A stretch of DNA of 64,000 nt, from contig NW_027506972.1 in the NCBI RefSeq assembly GCF_052324685.1, positions 57,501 to 121,500 of the forward strand, read 5' to 3'. The notes beneath the pieces were generated by a model. That model saw nothing but the letters and a program-made list of their open reading frames with translations. It did no database searches and was not told the origin of the DNA. This stretch comes from Brachyhypopomus gauderio. Taxonomy: Eukaryota > Chordata > Actinopteri > Gymnotiformes > Hypopomidae. Below are positions 1 to 25,422 of the stretch, one piece after another (positions within the stretch are counted from its first letter, which is position 1; every line of letters begins with the position of its first letter). Made by a program: the position numbers and the translations under genes.

Positions 1-7181
<7,181 letters not shown>

Positions 7182-7619
7182 AGCGGAAACAGGTGTGATG
7201 ACGAAATGGCTGAAAAACCATCCAAAACGAAGCCATGAAATCCTTCACTGTTATATACGACTTGATTAAACTGGAAGAAACCTCATGACACACTGAAGTA
7301 TTTGCGGTTTTGGATATATTCATACTGTTTTTAAATGATTGTCTTAAAGCCATTGTCTTGTTAATGAGTCTTGGTCTGTGTCTTTATGGTCCTTTGATGC
7401 CTTTCACCATCCCATGGTTTTCATCAAACTTTCTGTTCTCTATCATATATCTTCTATAAAATTATAAAGAGTAATTTAATTGTTTTTGGAAGGTAGTGTT
7501 TGGTCGTATTTTTGACTTTGAAGAACAACGCATCCTTTTCAGTAAAAATGCAGCTGAACTCAAGTAGCGGACAGAAAGGTGCTGGTCTGCGGGTTTGAAC
7601 ATATCTCCTGGACCCAGTG

Positions 7620-8400
7620 AGTCGCACGTGCGCCCGCCCCGTATGCGCGCACACGCGCGAGTGCCGAACCTTTATTAATACGTTATTGGCCGTTTTTCAC
7701 CACGAGCCTCTCGTGAAGTTCACGCGAACGATAAATCGACTCCAGTACCATTTAATATCGGAGCACGGACGCGTTTTTGTCATCGGGCGTCTGTGAGCAG
7801 GTAGTGGAGGGTGAGTTTAGTTCATGGTGTGTAAGTCCCGTCCATAATAAGACGGGTCCACCTTAGCGCGCCGAACCCGCCCGTGGACTGGGGCGCAGCG
7901 CCGGTGTGTGCGTGTCCGTGGAGGGGACGCTCGTGCGTGGCTCGTGCGGGGCTCGCGGGCACTGCACGCGCCCACGTCAGCACTGCCGGGTTTCTTTTTT
8001 TTCTCTCTCTCCCTCAAACGGGTTTCGGTGTTTCGGGCTGAGCAGGAAGTGATCAGAGAAGCTGGTGGAAAAAACACTACCAAGGCGATGGAGATGGTCT
8101 GTGAGAGTGGGACGTGTAGACCGTACCGGACGGCGGGCCAAGCGGGTCGTCAGTAAGTACCGTGTCCGTGACGGAGACGCAGTCGGGTACCGACGGGCTC
8201 GCGACGGGGCGTCAGCGCGCGCCCTGCGGACCCCGCGCGCCTGCGAGCGCAGCGGTGCCGGGCTGCACCAGAATCGGGTGTGGTGTCACGTTTGAGCCGC
8301 CGTCCCGGGAATATAGATTCGGGTTTAACGTGCGAGCTTTGCCTGGCGTGCATGCCGAGAAATGTGTTCGTGGGCTCGACAGGGCAGTACCGCCCGTTTA
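7620..8400 (+). promoter_or_regulatory. CpG-rich promoter region and probable 5' non-coding exon of zbtb8a
   Basis: CpG- and GC-rich stretch beginning about 440 bp after the gale stop. A consensus donor GTAAGT at 8153 would end a first non-coding exon at 8152, spliced to the acceptor at 10047-10049 that precedes the zbtb8a start codon. This is inferred from composition and splice signals. The transcription start is not visible. Confidence 0.55.
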
Positions 8401-8696
8401 ACATTTTTTGGGTTTTAATTGTCGTGGGAATAAATAAATTCAGTAAGTAGAGCCGCTAACGTGTGTTTGTGGACTGTTAAGGCGGTCTAACGTGGACCTT
8501 CGTCGTTCCCGTTTTATGCTTTGGCTCTCAAACGGGTGTTGTGTAACGGACAAACGGGCGCACCGCTCGTTTTCCGTAGTAAGCCCATTTCGTAACACTG
8601 ACCTCATGTTCTTCGCAACGTTACTGAAAAATAGAAATCACATATTTTAAATGACCGAAACCCAAAAGCGGGTCTATGAGGAGATGTTCCGGGTGA

Positions 8697-8701
<5 letters not shown>

Positions 8702-8742
<41 letters not shown>
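8702..8742. repeat. (CA)n microsatellite
   Basis: CA tract inside the presumed first intron of zbtb8a. The rest of 8400-10049 shows no gene or clear mobile element. Confidence 0.9.
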
Positions 8743-8744
<2 letters not shown>

Positions 8745-10077
8745 CTCTTTAGGCGTTTCCTTTTCACACGCTCGTGGGAAAAAATACATTTGACTATGTG
8801 GGCAGAAAGTCAGTGTGTGAGGGTGTTACTATAAGTTTGTACTGTTTAGTGCCTAACTTTTCCTCTTTTTTGCGTCCTGTGTTTTCTGGGCCACAATCTA
8901 CGCGACGCTTATTTATTTATTTATTTCTCGCTCCCCCACTCGTTACCCGATGCGGAGAGTCGGGTGTTGCCCCTTCCAGCGCTAGCACCTGACTGACGGG
9001 TGGTTCCACCAATCAGCGCTCAGGGTGTATGTTACACTCCCTTCCTTTCTGCGCGAAACAAAGGAGAGCTTGGGAATTTTAGGGTGGATAGCAGTCAGAT
9101 GACCCAGAAATCGTCTGCTTCTATTTTGGGGCAGACTACAGTTCAGGCGAATGATCTGAGGATAGTGTTGTAACTAGGCCTACGCTATTATATGTAAACT
9201 ACAGAAAGTGGACCATTTGTAGTGCAAAAACTAACCGGTGACTTCTTGATAAAATCTCCCTTCTTCCTTGGAGGCTGGTAAAACCACCAGCGAGTAGCTT
9301 GTTTTACCCCAAAAGAGTCATTAGCAGTGTCTATAAAAAACAGAGTGGGTGTGGTGGCCATTATTGTGAACCTGCAGGGATTACTTTGGGTCCTGCAGAT
9401 GCTTCTTAATACAGAGTCACTTTCTAATATGCAGTAGCTCTCTGTTTAAGCAGAGTGTACAGGAGAAGTATGAAATAACTCGTTCTAGCTTATACTGGCA
9501 AAAATGTGGCTCAGAGCTGCTCTGGGGGCGGAGACGTCCGCAGAGACGCTGGGGGGACATTGTCCCTCCCCCTCCTCGCACAGACGCACAAACATGTCTG
9601 CTTTGGACTAATATCACTGTCTTTTGGTGCTCTTGTACTATTTACTTATGTGCGTGTGGGCAGAAACAACCTGCCCTGCCTTTGTAGAATTAAGTCACAG
9701 AGTATGCAAATATTGCATCATTTTTGCTGACACGCACACATTTAAGTGTCTGCAGCCTCTCTTCTTTACAGCTTTGAAATCTTCTCTCTAAAGGTCTAGT
9801 TTAGATTTCTATGAGTTATCTTATTTTTTTATTTACGTTTTTGTAGGGAGAAAAAAAAATTAAGTTGCATAAATCTTGTGACTCTAAAAAAACCACCAAA
9901 ACCCCCTCCGGGATATTTTAAAACCAGCGAACTACAGTAGACCTGAACAAGTCACCAGCTGCTTAAAATACAAAATAATAAAACAAATGAAAGCAGACAG
10001 TGAGGCCACATGCTTTGTTGTCTTTAAATTGTCTGTATATATTTGTCAGGCAGCATCACAGATGGACAAGCGCAGAG

Positions 10078-11815
10078 ATGTCAGCCAATCACCAGAGCTG
10101 TCTCCTAAAACAGCTCGACCTGCAGCGACGCCAGGAACTCTTCTGCGACTGCAACGTGTTGGTGGAGGGACGGCTTTTCCGGGCGCACCGCAACGTCCTG
10201 TTCGGCAGCAGCGGCTACTTCCGCATGCTGCTGTCGCAGGGGGCCAAGGGCAGTCTGGAGCCGGTCAGCGCCTCCTTCGACACCTTCACCCCCGACACCT
10301 TCGCCGTCATCCTGGACTTCGTGTACTCGGGCCACCTGGACCTGGACAGCGGCAATGTGATCGAGGTGATGTCGGCCGCCAGCTACCTGCAGATGGATGA
10401 CGTCATCGTCTACTGTAAGTCCTTCATCAAGTCCTCGCTGGAGATCTGCGCCAAGGAGGGAGAGTCTGACTGCACCTTCCTGACGGACAGCCCACTCCCA
10501 GCTGAAGGAGGTGGGGAGCAGCCGGTGGTGGCCGACAGCGTGCTTTGGGCCCCGCCGGAGGATGCCCCGGTCCACGAGTACCCCAGAGAAGTGACAGGCT
10601 GCCAGGCCACGGACCTGACACAGGGCCCCCCCGCCCAGCCCGTCCTGGAGGTTGGGATGGAGGGGGAGCACAACGTACAATTCACAGCCATGATTCCAGA
10701 GTCCAGGAGGAGAGGGAACAAGAGAAGATCCGTCAACCATCACTTCACTTCCGACGACAGTTCTGCTGTCGACCTCCAGAGGGCGCAGAAAGCCGACGAA
10801 CTGTACGCTACCCTGCCCACTATTGTAGGGGTGGTGGGGGTTTTCAATAAAGGTGAGATTAAAATCTGCACCGTGTACCTAGCAGGATTACAGAAATAAA
10901 GTAAATAATTGTTATTGTAGTATGTGGAATGTGTTGCATAACTGAACTGCCCTTGTCTGTCTCTCTTCTGTCCCTGCCCCAGACTCCAGCCCATCCATGA
11001 GGTTCAAGTGCCCGTTCTGCACTCACACGGTGAAGAGGAAGGCGGACCTGAAGCGCCACCTGCGATGCCACACGGGCGAGAGGCCGTACCCGTGCCAGGC
11101 CTGCAGCAAACGCTTCACGCGCCTGGAACACCTACGCAGTCACTTTGAGACGGTGGGCACCAGGACGGGCGCGTCCCCCAGAGGGAGGCAGGCAGTGGGG
11201 GCTGTGCCCACTGGGAGGGAGGGGAACCCCCCATAGATTGACCAGGTTTTCTGGATTAGGATTAGGGTACAGTAATATAAACCAGCATGACACTGTAGCT
11301 CACTGGGTAAAGCCAGGTGCACCGAGGTCGTGGTTTAGTTCCCACACTGAAGGAAACACTCACACTCAAACTGATAAACGTATATAAGTCACTCATTTCC
11401 CAAATGCTGTAAATGTAAATGAAAACAGGTGAATCGTCATCAGCTCCAACCGAAACCTCTCCACCCTTCTCTCCTATTCCTCCTCCAGATCCACCAGGCG
11501 CGTAAGCTGGTGTGTCGTAAGTGTAAGCGTGGTGTGACGGAGCAGAGTGGTCGTGTGGTGTGTGAGGGCACACGGCGCTACCGTCTCTGCGGGGCCTGCG
11601 TCCAGGAGAACAGCGTGATGTCCGGCACGGCCGAGCTCGGCGGCGAAGACGCGGGTATGCTGCTCGGGGTGGACGGGGACCTGGAGGAGAACCGTGACAT
11701 CACCTGGGTGATGGACGACGACGAGGACGACGCCGATGACCTCGCAGAAGATTCGGGAACCGACCTCATCATTCAGGAAGTGGAGGACAGTGATGAAGAG
11801 CCTGATGTGAAGTGA
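10078..11815 (+). CDS. zbtb8a: BTB/POZ zinc-finger protein 8A
   Basis: Probable nuclear DNA-binding transcription regulator. Coding exons are 10078-10852, 10983-11152 and 11489-11815, giving 423 residues (human ZBTB8A is about 441). The start [13 protein letters not shown] was chosen because it aligns with the human N-terminus. An in-frame ATG at 10000 lies upstream of the acceptor CAG at 10047-10049, so it is intronic. Residues about 18-115 form the BTB domain ([42 protein letters not shown]). Two C2H2 fingers follow near residues 266-320 ([19 protein letters not shown], then [19 protein letters not shown]). A further CxxC pair (VCRKCKR) and an acidic tail end in [10 protein letters not shown]. 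The middle region, residues about 135-255, is poorly conserved. ZBTB8B is less likely because the finger and tail sequences match ZBTB8A better. Confidence 0.92.
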
Positions 11816-13170
11816 AATAGTGTGTGTGTGTGTGTGTGTGATTTTGGGGAGGTGTAATGGGACAGCAGGTGAGCTCGGTCTCTCAGAGATGTGTGTACAG
11901 TGACGGTGACACACCACCACTACACCCGATTCACCCGATTGCCTTACTGTCATTGCATTTACCTGCAGACCAGCCCGTACCAGTGTCTATTACACCTGAC
12001 CATGATGTTGGTGGATTCAGGCTGATTAACTGAAAACTGACCTTTGACCCTAGAGACTGGGGGTCTGCTGAATCCATGATGACAGCAATGATCTTGTCTT
12101 CCTTCTGCAGCTTTTATTTTTATGCAACATCGACGTTCGCCTGCTTACAGTGGGCACACGTTACCATGGACACGTTACCATGGGCACGTTACCTTGGGCA
12201 CACATTACCATGGGTACACATTACCTGATGCACTAGCTAGGCGCTAGCGCAGCTTGGCTAAAGGACGCAGTTATTGGAGATGTCAAATGACATTTTATTA
12301 ACAATGTGATTTAGACAAGCTCACAGATTCATTAGTATTAGAGCAACATGTGCAACATATTAACCTGTTTATTTCCTTGGTATTCCTTAGTGTGTGTGTG
12401 TGTGTGTGAGAGACAGAGAGAGTGAATAGAGCATGTAAGTAACCAGTGAGAAATTTGTGACAATTTGACATCTTGAGTTTGTTTTGAAAACTGACCTATT
12501 TGAACAAAACAACTTGAGTTTATTTACGTTTTCAAATGCCTAAGAGTTTTATAACAGTATAATTGTATAGTTGTAATATATAAAGTATGTAAATAGTTTA
12601 TTTCGATAATAGTTGGTTAAATTATAATTATTTACTAGTAGTTAGGATGGCTGGACGATCTTCCAATATTATATTTTGGCAAAATACTTGAACATTTTTT
12701 GTTATTTCCTAAAATTGGAGGAAAATATTAAACTTATTTTATTGTACCCTTGCCAAATAATCTACTTGTGAAGGTTCTTAGAACATGTCAAAAGGGAGGT
12801 TATTTAAACCAAATGTGTTTATTAATGTTTATTTGAATGACTTTCTTCAAAATCCTGTTTGAACAATCAAATTTTATTTTTGTCATGTTTTTAGTTTTGT
12901 GGAAATTAATCCAATTTGCACTCATTTATGTTAAGCGTGTTGTTCTGTAAGGTCACGATCATGGTAATTTATTATATTTTTTACTTTTTAAAGAAAAAAC
13001 ATTTATTATTGCCTTTGTTATAAATCTGAATTAAATGGTTACAATCTAAAGTATCTCAGACTCTGTATATGCTTTGCATTAATAACATTCTCAAAGTCAT
13101 TTAATGTAGCCGAAAGTCAAGCAGTGAAAGTCTGCTGGGAACGTGAGAAACATGCAATTCTGTGTTGAGT

Positions 13171-13490
13171 CACCTAGATAAACATCTCTTCAGGAAAACA
13201 TGAACAAGCTTAGCTAGTCCAGTAGGTTAAAACGACATTCTTGGATGACACTACAGGGTTTGGTTTTCCTTTACTCTTAACTTTAATGATTCGGTTCAGG
13301 AAGAGCCATTTAGAACAACCCTGTTTGTTGTCGTTGGTTGGTTCTGGAGGATGTGGTGGGTCGTCTGAGGTCTATGGACCCGCGTTGCTGCTTCTGACAC
13401 GTGCTCGATTCACGCCAGCATACTGCAGTAGCGATAGGCGAACTGGTTTACCGTGTCCATGTTTTCCTGAAGATATGTTTATCTAGGTGA
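13171..13490. mobile_element. Candidate MITE or inverted-repeat pair
   Basis: A 32-bp arm beginning CACCTAGATAAACATCTCTT (13171-13202) is repeated inverted at 13459-13489 with about one mismatch. The intervening 255 bp lacks a gene. No convincing target duplication is seen, so transposon identity is uncertain. Confidence 0.5.
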
Positions 13491-13879
13491 ATCGTGAAAG
13501 TATATCGTATATGTCGGTTCGAAGATTCGAGGCATTACATAATTGATATTCGACTCCAGAAAAGTGACATCTAGTGCTTTTCAGAAAGTAGAGCAGTCGT
13601 GGGTTCAAAATGGATTAGAACCGAAGCTAAATTATACAACATTTCAGCGTTTTCATATTTCATAACACATAATCATTCATGTTTATTCAAAGCATTTTTT
13701 AAATTATACACATAAAAAGTGAAAATGCATTGCTATAAAATGTTGCAAACTGTACTTGTAGCATAAGGAGAGACAATGAGGCGAAGCTCTGAACGTTTTT
13801 AACGTTTTTTCCCCGTCGCTGCTTTCATATTTTCCACATTTCGCGTGTCCTAGTGAGGACGCTTCCGTGCGACCGCGTC

Positions 13880-14096
13880 TGCTCACTCACAGGTTGTAGG
13901 ACAACGCCAAACCGCACGAGCCAGCCCGTCCCTGGGGTTTGGGTGCGCTCGCGGTGTCGGGCGCCATTGTGACGTCACCGCCGACGCAGGCTTCGATTCA
14001 CTGTGACGACTCGGTTCGAGCTTCGACGCGTCGACGCGTCGGTGTCGGCACGTCTTTTGCGTAAACATCCACGTGACGGACGCGTCAGGAACGAAC
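13880..14096 (+). promoter_or_regulatory. hmgcl CpG-rich promoter with CRE palindrome
   Basis: CpG-dense sequence just 5' of the hmgcl ATG. It contains a full cAMP-response-element palindrome TGACGTCA at 13970-13977, about 120 bp from the ATG, and repeated CGACGCGTCG units near 14025-14042. Any role in fasting control of ketogenesis is inference. Confidence 0.5.
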
Positions 14097-19327
<5,231 letters not shown>

Positions 19328-19364
<37 letters not shown>

Positions 19365-19745
19365 TTCTTTCTTCTTCCTTCTTCCTCTTCTTGGGAGTGG
19401 ACAGGAATGACTGTTGACATACATGTAGAAACAACGCTAACTCCTGCCCACTGTATTTTATGTCTGTACCAAAGACCTCAGACACAAGGCGCTTTGTCCT
19501 ACAGATGAACGTTTTTCCAAATTTCCCTCTTGGTTTCAAGCCAAGAATATATAGTTGCTGAGTTCAGGGAGGTGGCTCGGCTGTTCTGGGCTCTTCGTTC
19601 TGGTGGTGCCGTGCAGCAGGAAACAGCCATCCTGTTCTCTTTGATGTTGGACCTGAAGGAAACTGTTAGTCGTCTGGGTTGTAGCTTGTTTTTGGGAAAA
19701 AAACCAAAACAGCAGTACTGTTGGAGGACATTGCTGCCCTGTAAT

Positions 19746-19802
<57 letters not shown>

Positions 19803-22800
19803 GATCTCTGTTTAACAGGAAAGTGCTTATGAAGACTGTTTCTCGTCCAGAGAGCTCAGACATGACAAACTGTGAGTGTGTGTTTGTGTCGAGCTGTTCG
19901 TGGCTGGTGTGAACACCTCGGTGAGTGAACCTCGTGCTCCACAGTCCCGTGCCAGTTTTGCCTGTGACTGATCTGTTAGTCCTTCTACTTAAATATTGTG
20001 TTTTGGGAGCGGCGCGGCTCAAACAATCACCGGGACACGTGAGGCAGAATTCCCATGACAGAGGAGGATCCGAGTTCGGAGTCAGTTCTGCCTGACGGTG
20101 GGATGGTGCGGGTCTTGGGTGGGCATTGAGAGGGCTGACTTGGGATCAGTCAGGCTAGAAGCTTTCAGATGAAGTGGCACGCAGAACCCTGATAGGACCC
20201 AGTAATGCTAGTCACATGACCTCATGTCCAGGAGTGCCCATCAGTCTAATTTACTGAATTTGGAGTTAAATGTCACAACCTCTGCAAAAATAGACCAATG
20301 TGCTCAACATTGCCAAGATACAACCATAACAAACAGAATTTTCATGGCTTCTGATGCAGTGACGTCAGCTTCCTGCGAACCCCGAAGCACGAAGACCACA
20401 CCAGCGTGATTACAAATGCTCCCTCACGGTTCCAGAGGGTAGCGCACGATTCTGTCTCGCACACGTAATAAAATATTTGTACAAATATAATCTTGAAATT
20501 CTGGTCTATCACTGGTGTCGTGGAAATTCTCCGTTACAAAGGGAGACGTTTGACAGTTTGATGTTTCACGTATTTTTCTGTAGTGGAAGGGCGGTTGAGT
20601 TTTACGAGGAATTCCGAATGATTGAGAATGCCTCATGGCCTCTAGCTGGATGTGTGATTTCTGATTGGCTGGAGAGGTTTAACAGTGCTGGACTCCATCA
20701 TTCTGATTGGTTTTCCCCGTGTGAAGGACGTCTGTGAGGTTATTGCTCTCTGAGAAGACGGGGTACACAGGTGTACACAGGGATGCAGTGTTTCCATGTA
20801 ACTGGGAGGGATTCTAACAACATGAACATTGAACTTTTATTATGCTTAATTAAAATGTTATATTTAATGTCAGAATTGTTATAAAAAGGTTTTAAAAGAA
20901 AATTGTTAATAAATTGTTTGTGTAGTATGTTAGATGCTGCTAACATTGACAGTGACAGTTTATTGAGTAATCTAATAAAAACGGAGATAATGTGAAGTCT
21001 GGTGTCTTAATAAATGCAGCAGTGTGTTCTGATGGTGTGTAAGGGCCTCAGAACAAGCAGGAAGGTGCAGGAGCTTTGATCTTCCGCTCCCTCCTCTTCT
21101 CACGCTGGACTTCCTGACTCTGGCGGTGATTACATTGCAATCACAAGTTTCCTGCTTTGATTGCTTGATGTCCAAACTGAATCCAAGCCAGGAGCCCAGA
21201 TCTGCTTGTGTAGTGTGTTCTTTACAACCCCAGTGCATGTTGGTTGAGATGCTTTTTATTTAGTCCAGATCATCACTCTACATGGAATCACATGTTTGTT
21301 TGTTTGTTTGTTTGTTTTTGTTTGTTAAAGCGGTCGGGTCTCCCTGAGTTTGCATCCACGTGGTAGCTAGCTCGGTCCTCTACAGCACATCTACAGGACA
21401 TTTAGAGGAAGTCACTCATTATGGACATGAATGTCATAGCTGTCAGTTATATCTTTGAAATATTCTTGTTCTGGGGAACAGAATGCATGTGCAACATAAA
21501 TTTGTAATTATGGAAAAGTTGGTGATTTAAATGGAGGAGGTGGTAAGGTGTGTGTGTAAAGTCAACACTGTTTATCTTCGGGGTCACAACACTAACACTG
21601 ACCTTGACCCTAACACCGCTGGGACGACCTTGGTGGTAACATTCAACATTCTGTTTTTATCTTTCAGTCTGGTATTTTTTAGACGATGATTACTGCCGTT
21701 TTATTAACCTAATTTACTGTCAAGAGGTATGCTTGTTTCAGCACTGTGTGTTGATCTGTGTGGATCCCCGGGATCTTAGCCTTGTTATTCACCACACTGT
21801 TTCGCCTGTGTGTGTTTATTCATAAGGGCATTTACAGTGCAAGTGTGCATCACCCATCACTTGAGGTTTTGTCTCCTGTTTCTTGCATGTTCTTACAAGC
21901 TGGTTGTGAGTTCTTATAGGTTGCCAAAGCAACCTCCTTCCAAAGCAGATTCCTGCTGTGTTTGTCATGCTTGGCAACAGTATACTGCACGCGGTCCATG
22001 TTTTTGCTGTATCTCATATCAGCCATGCAGGAGATCGGTGGAAATGATGGAACATCTGTGACGTGAGCTGGATTAGAAGATTAGGAATGTGGACTGGATT
22101 GGGCAAAATTGCAGGTTATTCTGATTCAGTGCTCATAGTCATCGATGCCCCATTACCACACAGTTCCAGTAAGTCCTACTAATATAACCTGGAGTCATGA
22201 CAATGACTCAAGTGAGATTAATTATTTAATTAATTATTAACTCTTTTATCTACTTAATTAACCCCACCCTCTTATTAGATCTCTTACTCAACGGTGCACA
22301 TCAAAGGTGCACTTAGCTACCCCAGGGTACATTCTGTAACTTAAAAGGTACAACCTATCCCACACCGCTATAGCAACAATACAATGCTTCTTGTATTCCT
22401 GCTCCCATCAGACAATAGAGGGAAACCACTTCTGAAGAGCCACAGAAAGCCCTTTTACTGGGCTGGGTGTCCTGATTGGAATCACACTAGTGGTTGGAGT
22501 GGTTTTGGTTATCTAGGCTTGAGCGCTTAAATTCTTGGGGGGGGGGGGGACTGGACTGGTTTAGCGCGTTCTCTGCGCCAAACCATTCAGATTAATTTTG
22601 TTATGGAGCACTGGGACCAGGAGAAACTGCACAGGACAAAGTGGCGGTTCTCCAACACAGGGCGTTCCTCGTCCCTGCCCAACACAGGTACTCCAACACG
22701 ACATGAAATCCACTGGTTCTCCCACGCTTAGACTAAGGCAGCCGATCTGGCCTGACCTGCTCCTGTTTAACTGTCTCATGCTTACTTACACCGATTATGA

Positions 22801-22810
22801 GTGTTTTGCT
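19328..22810. other. Intergenic region downstream of hmgcl
   Basis: No coding exon recognised. It contains a (CA)n tract at 19748-19800, AATAAA hexamers near 20468 and 20974, the hmgcl 3' UTR (end not determined), a (GTTT)n repeat near 21296-21325 and otherwise unremarkable AT-rich sequence. Confidence 0.5.
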
Positions 22811-23662
22811 ACGGTGGCCCTGAAAGTCCATCGCGCTTGAATGTAAAAACACGCTGGTAATACGCGAAGCAAATTCATCAAAATGACAACGAGTGCGCTA
22901 CATTTCAGAAACACAACACAACGGAAGTGTTTATGGACAGATTATTTTATGCAGGGACTAAGTTTTTAGCCATAAACAATTGTATTGTACAGTGTCTCAT
23001 TACATTGAACATAAATAGTAAAGCTCTTTTAAATGTAGCTAGGTAGGTAATTGAGCCTGAAAAAGATTTAAGTCTTAGTTTTCGTCTAAACAGCTAGTTG
23101 GTTATCTAGTTCCATTTAAAGAGCTTTACTAATTCTGTCCAGTTGTGCCAAATTCCCCTCGTTTGCACACAAATAAAGACGCTACAGATGATATTCAGGA
23201 GTATTATTTCAACACCCTTGTTGAACATAGAGACGTGCTTTATATGGAATAGCCTATACATCCATATGTCAACAAAATTTAAAAATACATTAATTAATTA
23301 TAAGATGTGATTTTAACTTGGTAAATTGAGCACTCTAGATAATTAGACACAATTGGGGGATATTTGGCAAAAATCAGGTTGTACGTAAGATGTAGCTATA
23401 AGATGTAAGGTTGTCAGTAATGATGAGGAACAAAGTAATACTGCAAAGTCCTGTGGTCAGAGGTGAACTTTGATATAGCAAATATGTTACTGCTCCAGTA
23501 TGGAAGAAAATCTCACCAGACTTTGAATTTGTATTTGAAGCATTGAATTTGTAGCTCTGAATTTTTTTGCACCGAAATTATGCATCTGAATTTTGTTGCT
23601 TTTGAATTTAATGCTTGAACTTTTATTATTTATGGTTAATAAAATACAATGAAAAAAAATTC

Positions 23663-23915
23663 AAGCAGGGTAATCATGTTGTTTTAGAACTGTCTCTGTG
23701 GGGTAATGGTTAGTGAAGAGGGCTTAAAACAAAATGGACCTTGGTTTGATTCCACTGACTATCTATGTATGTATGTATGTATGTATGTAATACAATTATA
23801 ATAACAATTTGCTTGACAGTCACAGGCATCAAACCAAGGTCCATTTTGTTTGAAGCCCTCTTTGCTAACCATTACCCCATGGAGACAGTTCTAAAACAAC
23901 ATCATTACCCTGCTT
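23663..23915. repeat. Near-perfect hairpin with tRNA-like arms
   Basis: Two 88-bp arms (23663-23750 and 23828-23915) are inverted copies with few mismatches around a 77-bp loop that contains (ATGT)n. Each arm carries a GGGTAATGGTTAGTG block and GGTTTGATTCC, which resemble pol III A and B boxes, so the structure looks like two head-to-head tRNA-derived repeats. Confidence 0.75.
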
Positions 23916-23996
23916 AATGAAGACAGCTCAGAAAGAAAACTACTTGCCTGGTAATAAACGAATGTAATGATTTTATGATAAATATAATATCATAAG

Positions 23997-24206
23997 CGCA
24001 CACACACTACTTTTTATTGAACAGAGACACAGACTCAGGGAGAATTTGTCAGGGACTGCCAATTTACCTAATCTCCATGTTTTTTTACTGTGGGAGGAAA
24101 CCCACGCAGACACAGGGAGAACATGGAAACTCCACTCAGATAGGGACTTGAACCCAAGACCCCAGTGCTGAGAGGCAAATGTGCTAACCACCAAGCCACC
24201 GTGTTG
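23997..24206 (-). mobile_element. tRNA-derived SINE (second family)
   Basis: The minus strand reads GGTGGCTTGGTGGTTAGC (A-box region), then GGGTTCAAGTCC (B box), then a body with GTGGGTTTCCTCCCACAG, ending in a TTCAATAAAAAG tail. It is inserted within the left arm of the P-like element. A tail-only relative is at 5705-5795. Confidence 0.75.
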
Positions 24207-25422
24207 CTTTAGTGTTTTAGTTTGGAGCAAAAGGGACTAAAGAATTAAAAACAGTATGAACACACTTCAGTTCCTATGCTGATAGATTCTGGATATTTCC
24301 CAGTTACCCATTACTTATGTAGGTAAATCAGTACAATGTAATATATTCCTTTAAGGTAGCACCAAAAAAGGTGCAAGCAACAAAGAGCCAAACCAGGAGT
24401 CGCAACTGTTACGTGTTTCCTTAACGTTAGTTAATTATTGTTAATGTGTTACTTCATGTGTTGTTCATGGTAACTAATGCATTACTTCACGTTAGTAAGT
24501 AAACACTTAATGTAAAGTGTTATCAAAACATTTAACACCCATGGATCAGTGTGTCTTTGTTTGGATATAGATAATGCTGTGCTATTTGCTGTGATGGATA
24601 ACTAAAGATTAGTCCTTATTTACGCACAGAAACGGAAATGGCAAATATCATCTGTAGCGTCTTTATATGCGTAAATTCATTCATCGTAATGAGAGCCTGT
24701 TTGTGAGGGGATTTATGATTCACTGTCCAGGAAGCTCAATCAGACTTTGACATGTTGTTCATTCCCGTATCTGTGTGTCTGCCCCTCAGCAGAGCCATAT
24801 AGAGAGAGTCGCCACAACAGAAGTTCAAAATGCTTGATGGTCACGTGATTCACGGAGGCTTCAGATAGTTCTAGGAAGTTCAGTTTGAGCACATAAACAC
24901 AGAGACAGAACTGCGATTTGAGGATTATTGTGAACATATATCGACCAACTTTAGGCTAATGTTAGAGCACATTGCTGTTTAATGCTTTGATTGTTTTATA
25001 ATTGTTATATATTACGTTCATTTATATATTTAGAGGGACAGGAAAGGGTGAGAAATTCAGATTAGATTAATTTTCTGACATGAACATATCTTTAAATCAT
25101 GGTGATTTCTGTAATCCCATAGTATTGGGCACCTAAGTAATCTAAATGACTAATGTACATTTTCTGACAGAAGGAAAATTTTCTTTGACTTCATTGTGCA
25201 GAAATATGCTTTAAGAGGGTACATTAAAACACATTACATTTACATCCTGACAGTATATGACATTAAAATACATTGATAAATTATATATATCTTGTCTTTT
25301 TAATACACACTTATTTACAGCAATTAATTCATTAAATAAATCTCTAATAATCTCAAATATGAATATCATGTCAAGCAGTTTTTCTGTGTCCTTTCCTCCG
25401 TGTTGTTAGTGTAGTGTCCACC

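Larger units (their letters stand above)
11816..14096. other. zbtb8a 3' region and intergenic gap to hmgcl
   Basis: No coding exon seen. It contains a short TG repeat just after the stop, a small cluster of CACGTTACCATGG-type repeats (12157-12226), about 1 kb of AT-rich sequence that may be zbtb8a 3' UTR, an inverted-repeat pair (13171-13490) and the CpG-rich hmgcl promoter. Confidence 0.6.

Noticed and set aside
10000-10077. Upstream in-frame ATG extending zbtb8a by 26 residues
   Set aside because: The acceptor CAG at 10047-10049 lies between it and the conserved start. The extension reads through intron and pyrimidine-rich sequence.
13241-13486. 81-residue open frame between zbtb8a and hmgcl
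   Set aside because: No similarity recognised. It lies mostly inside the inverted-repeat element.
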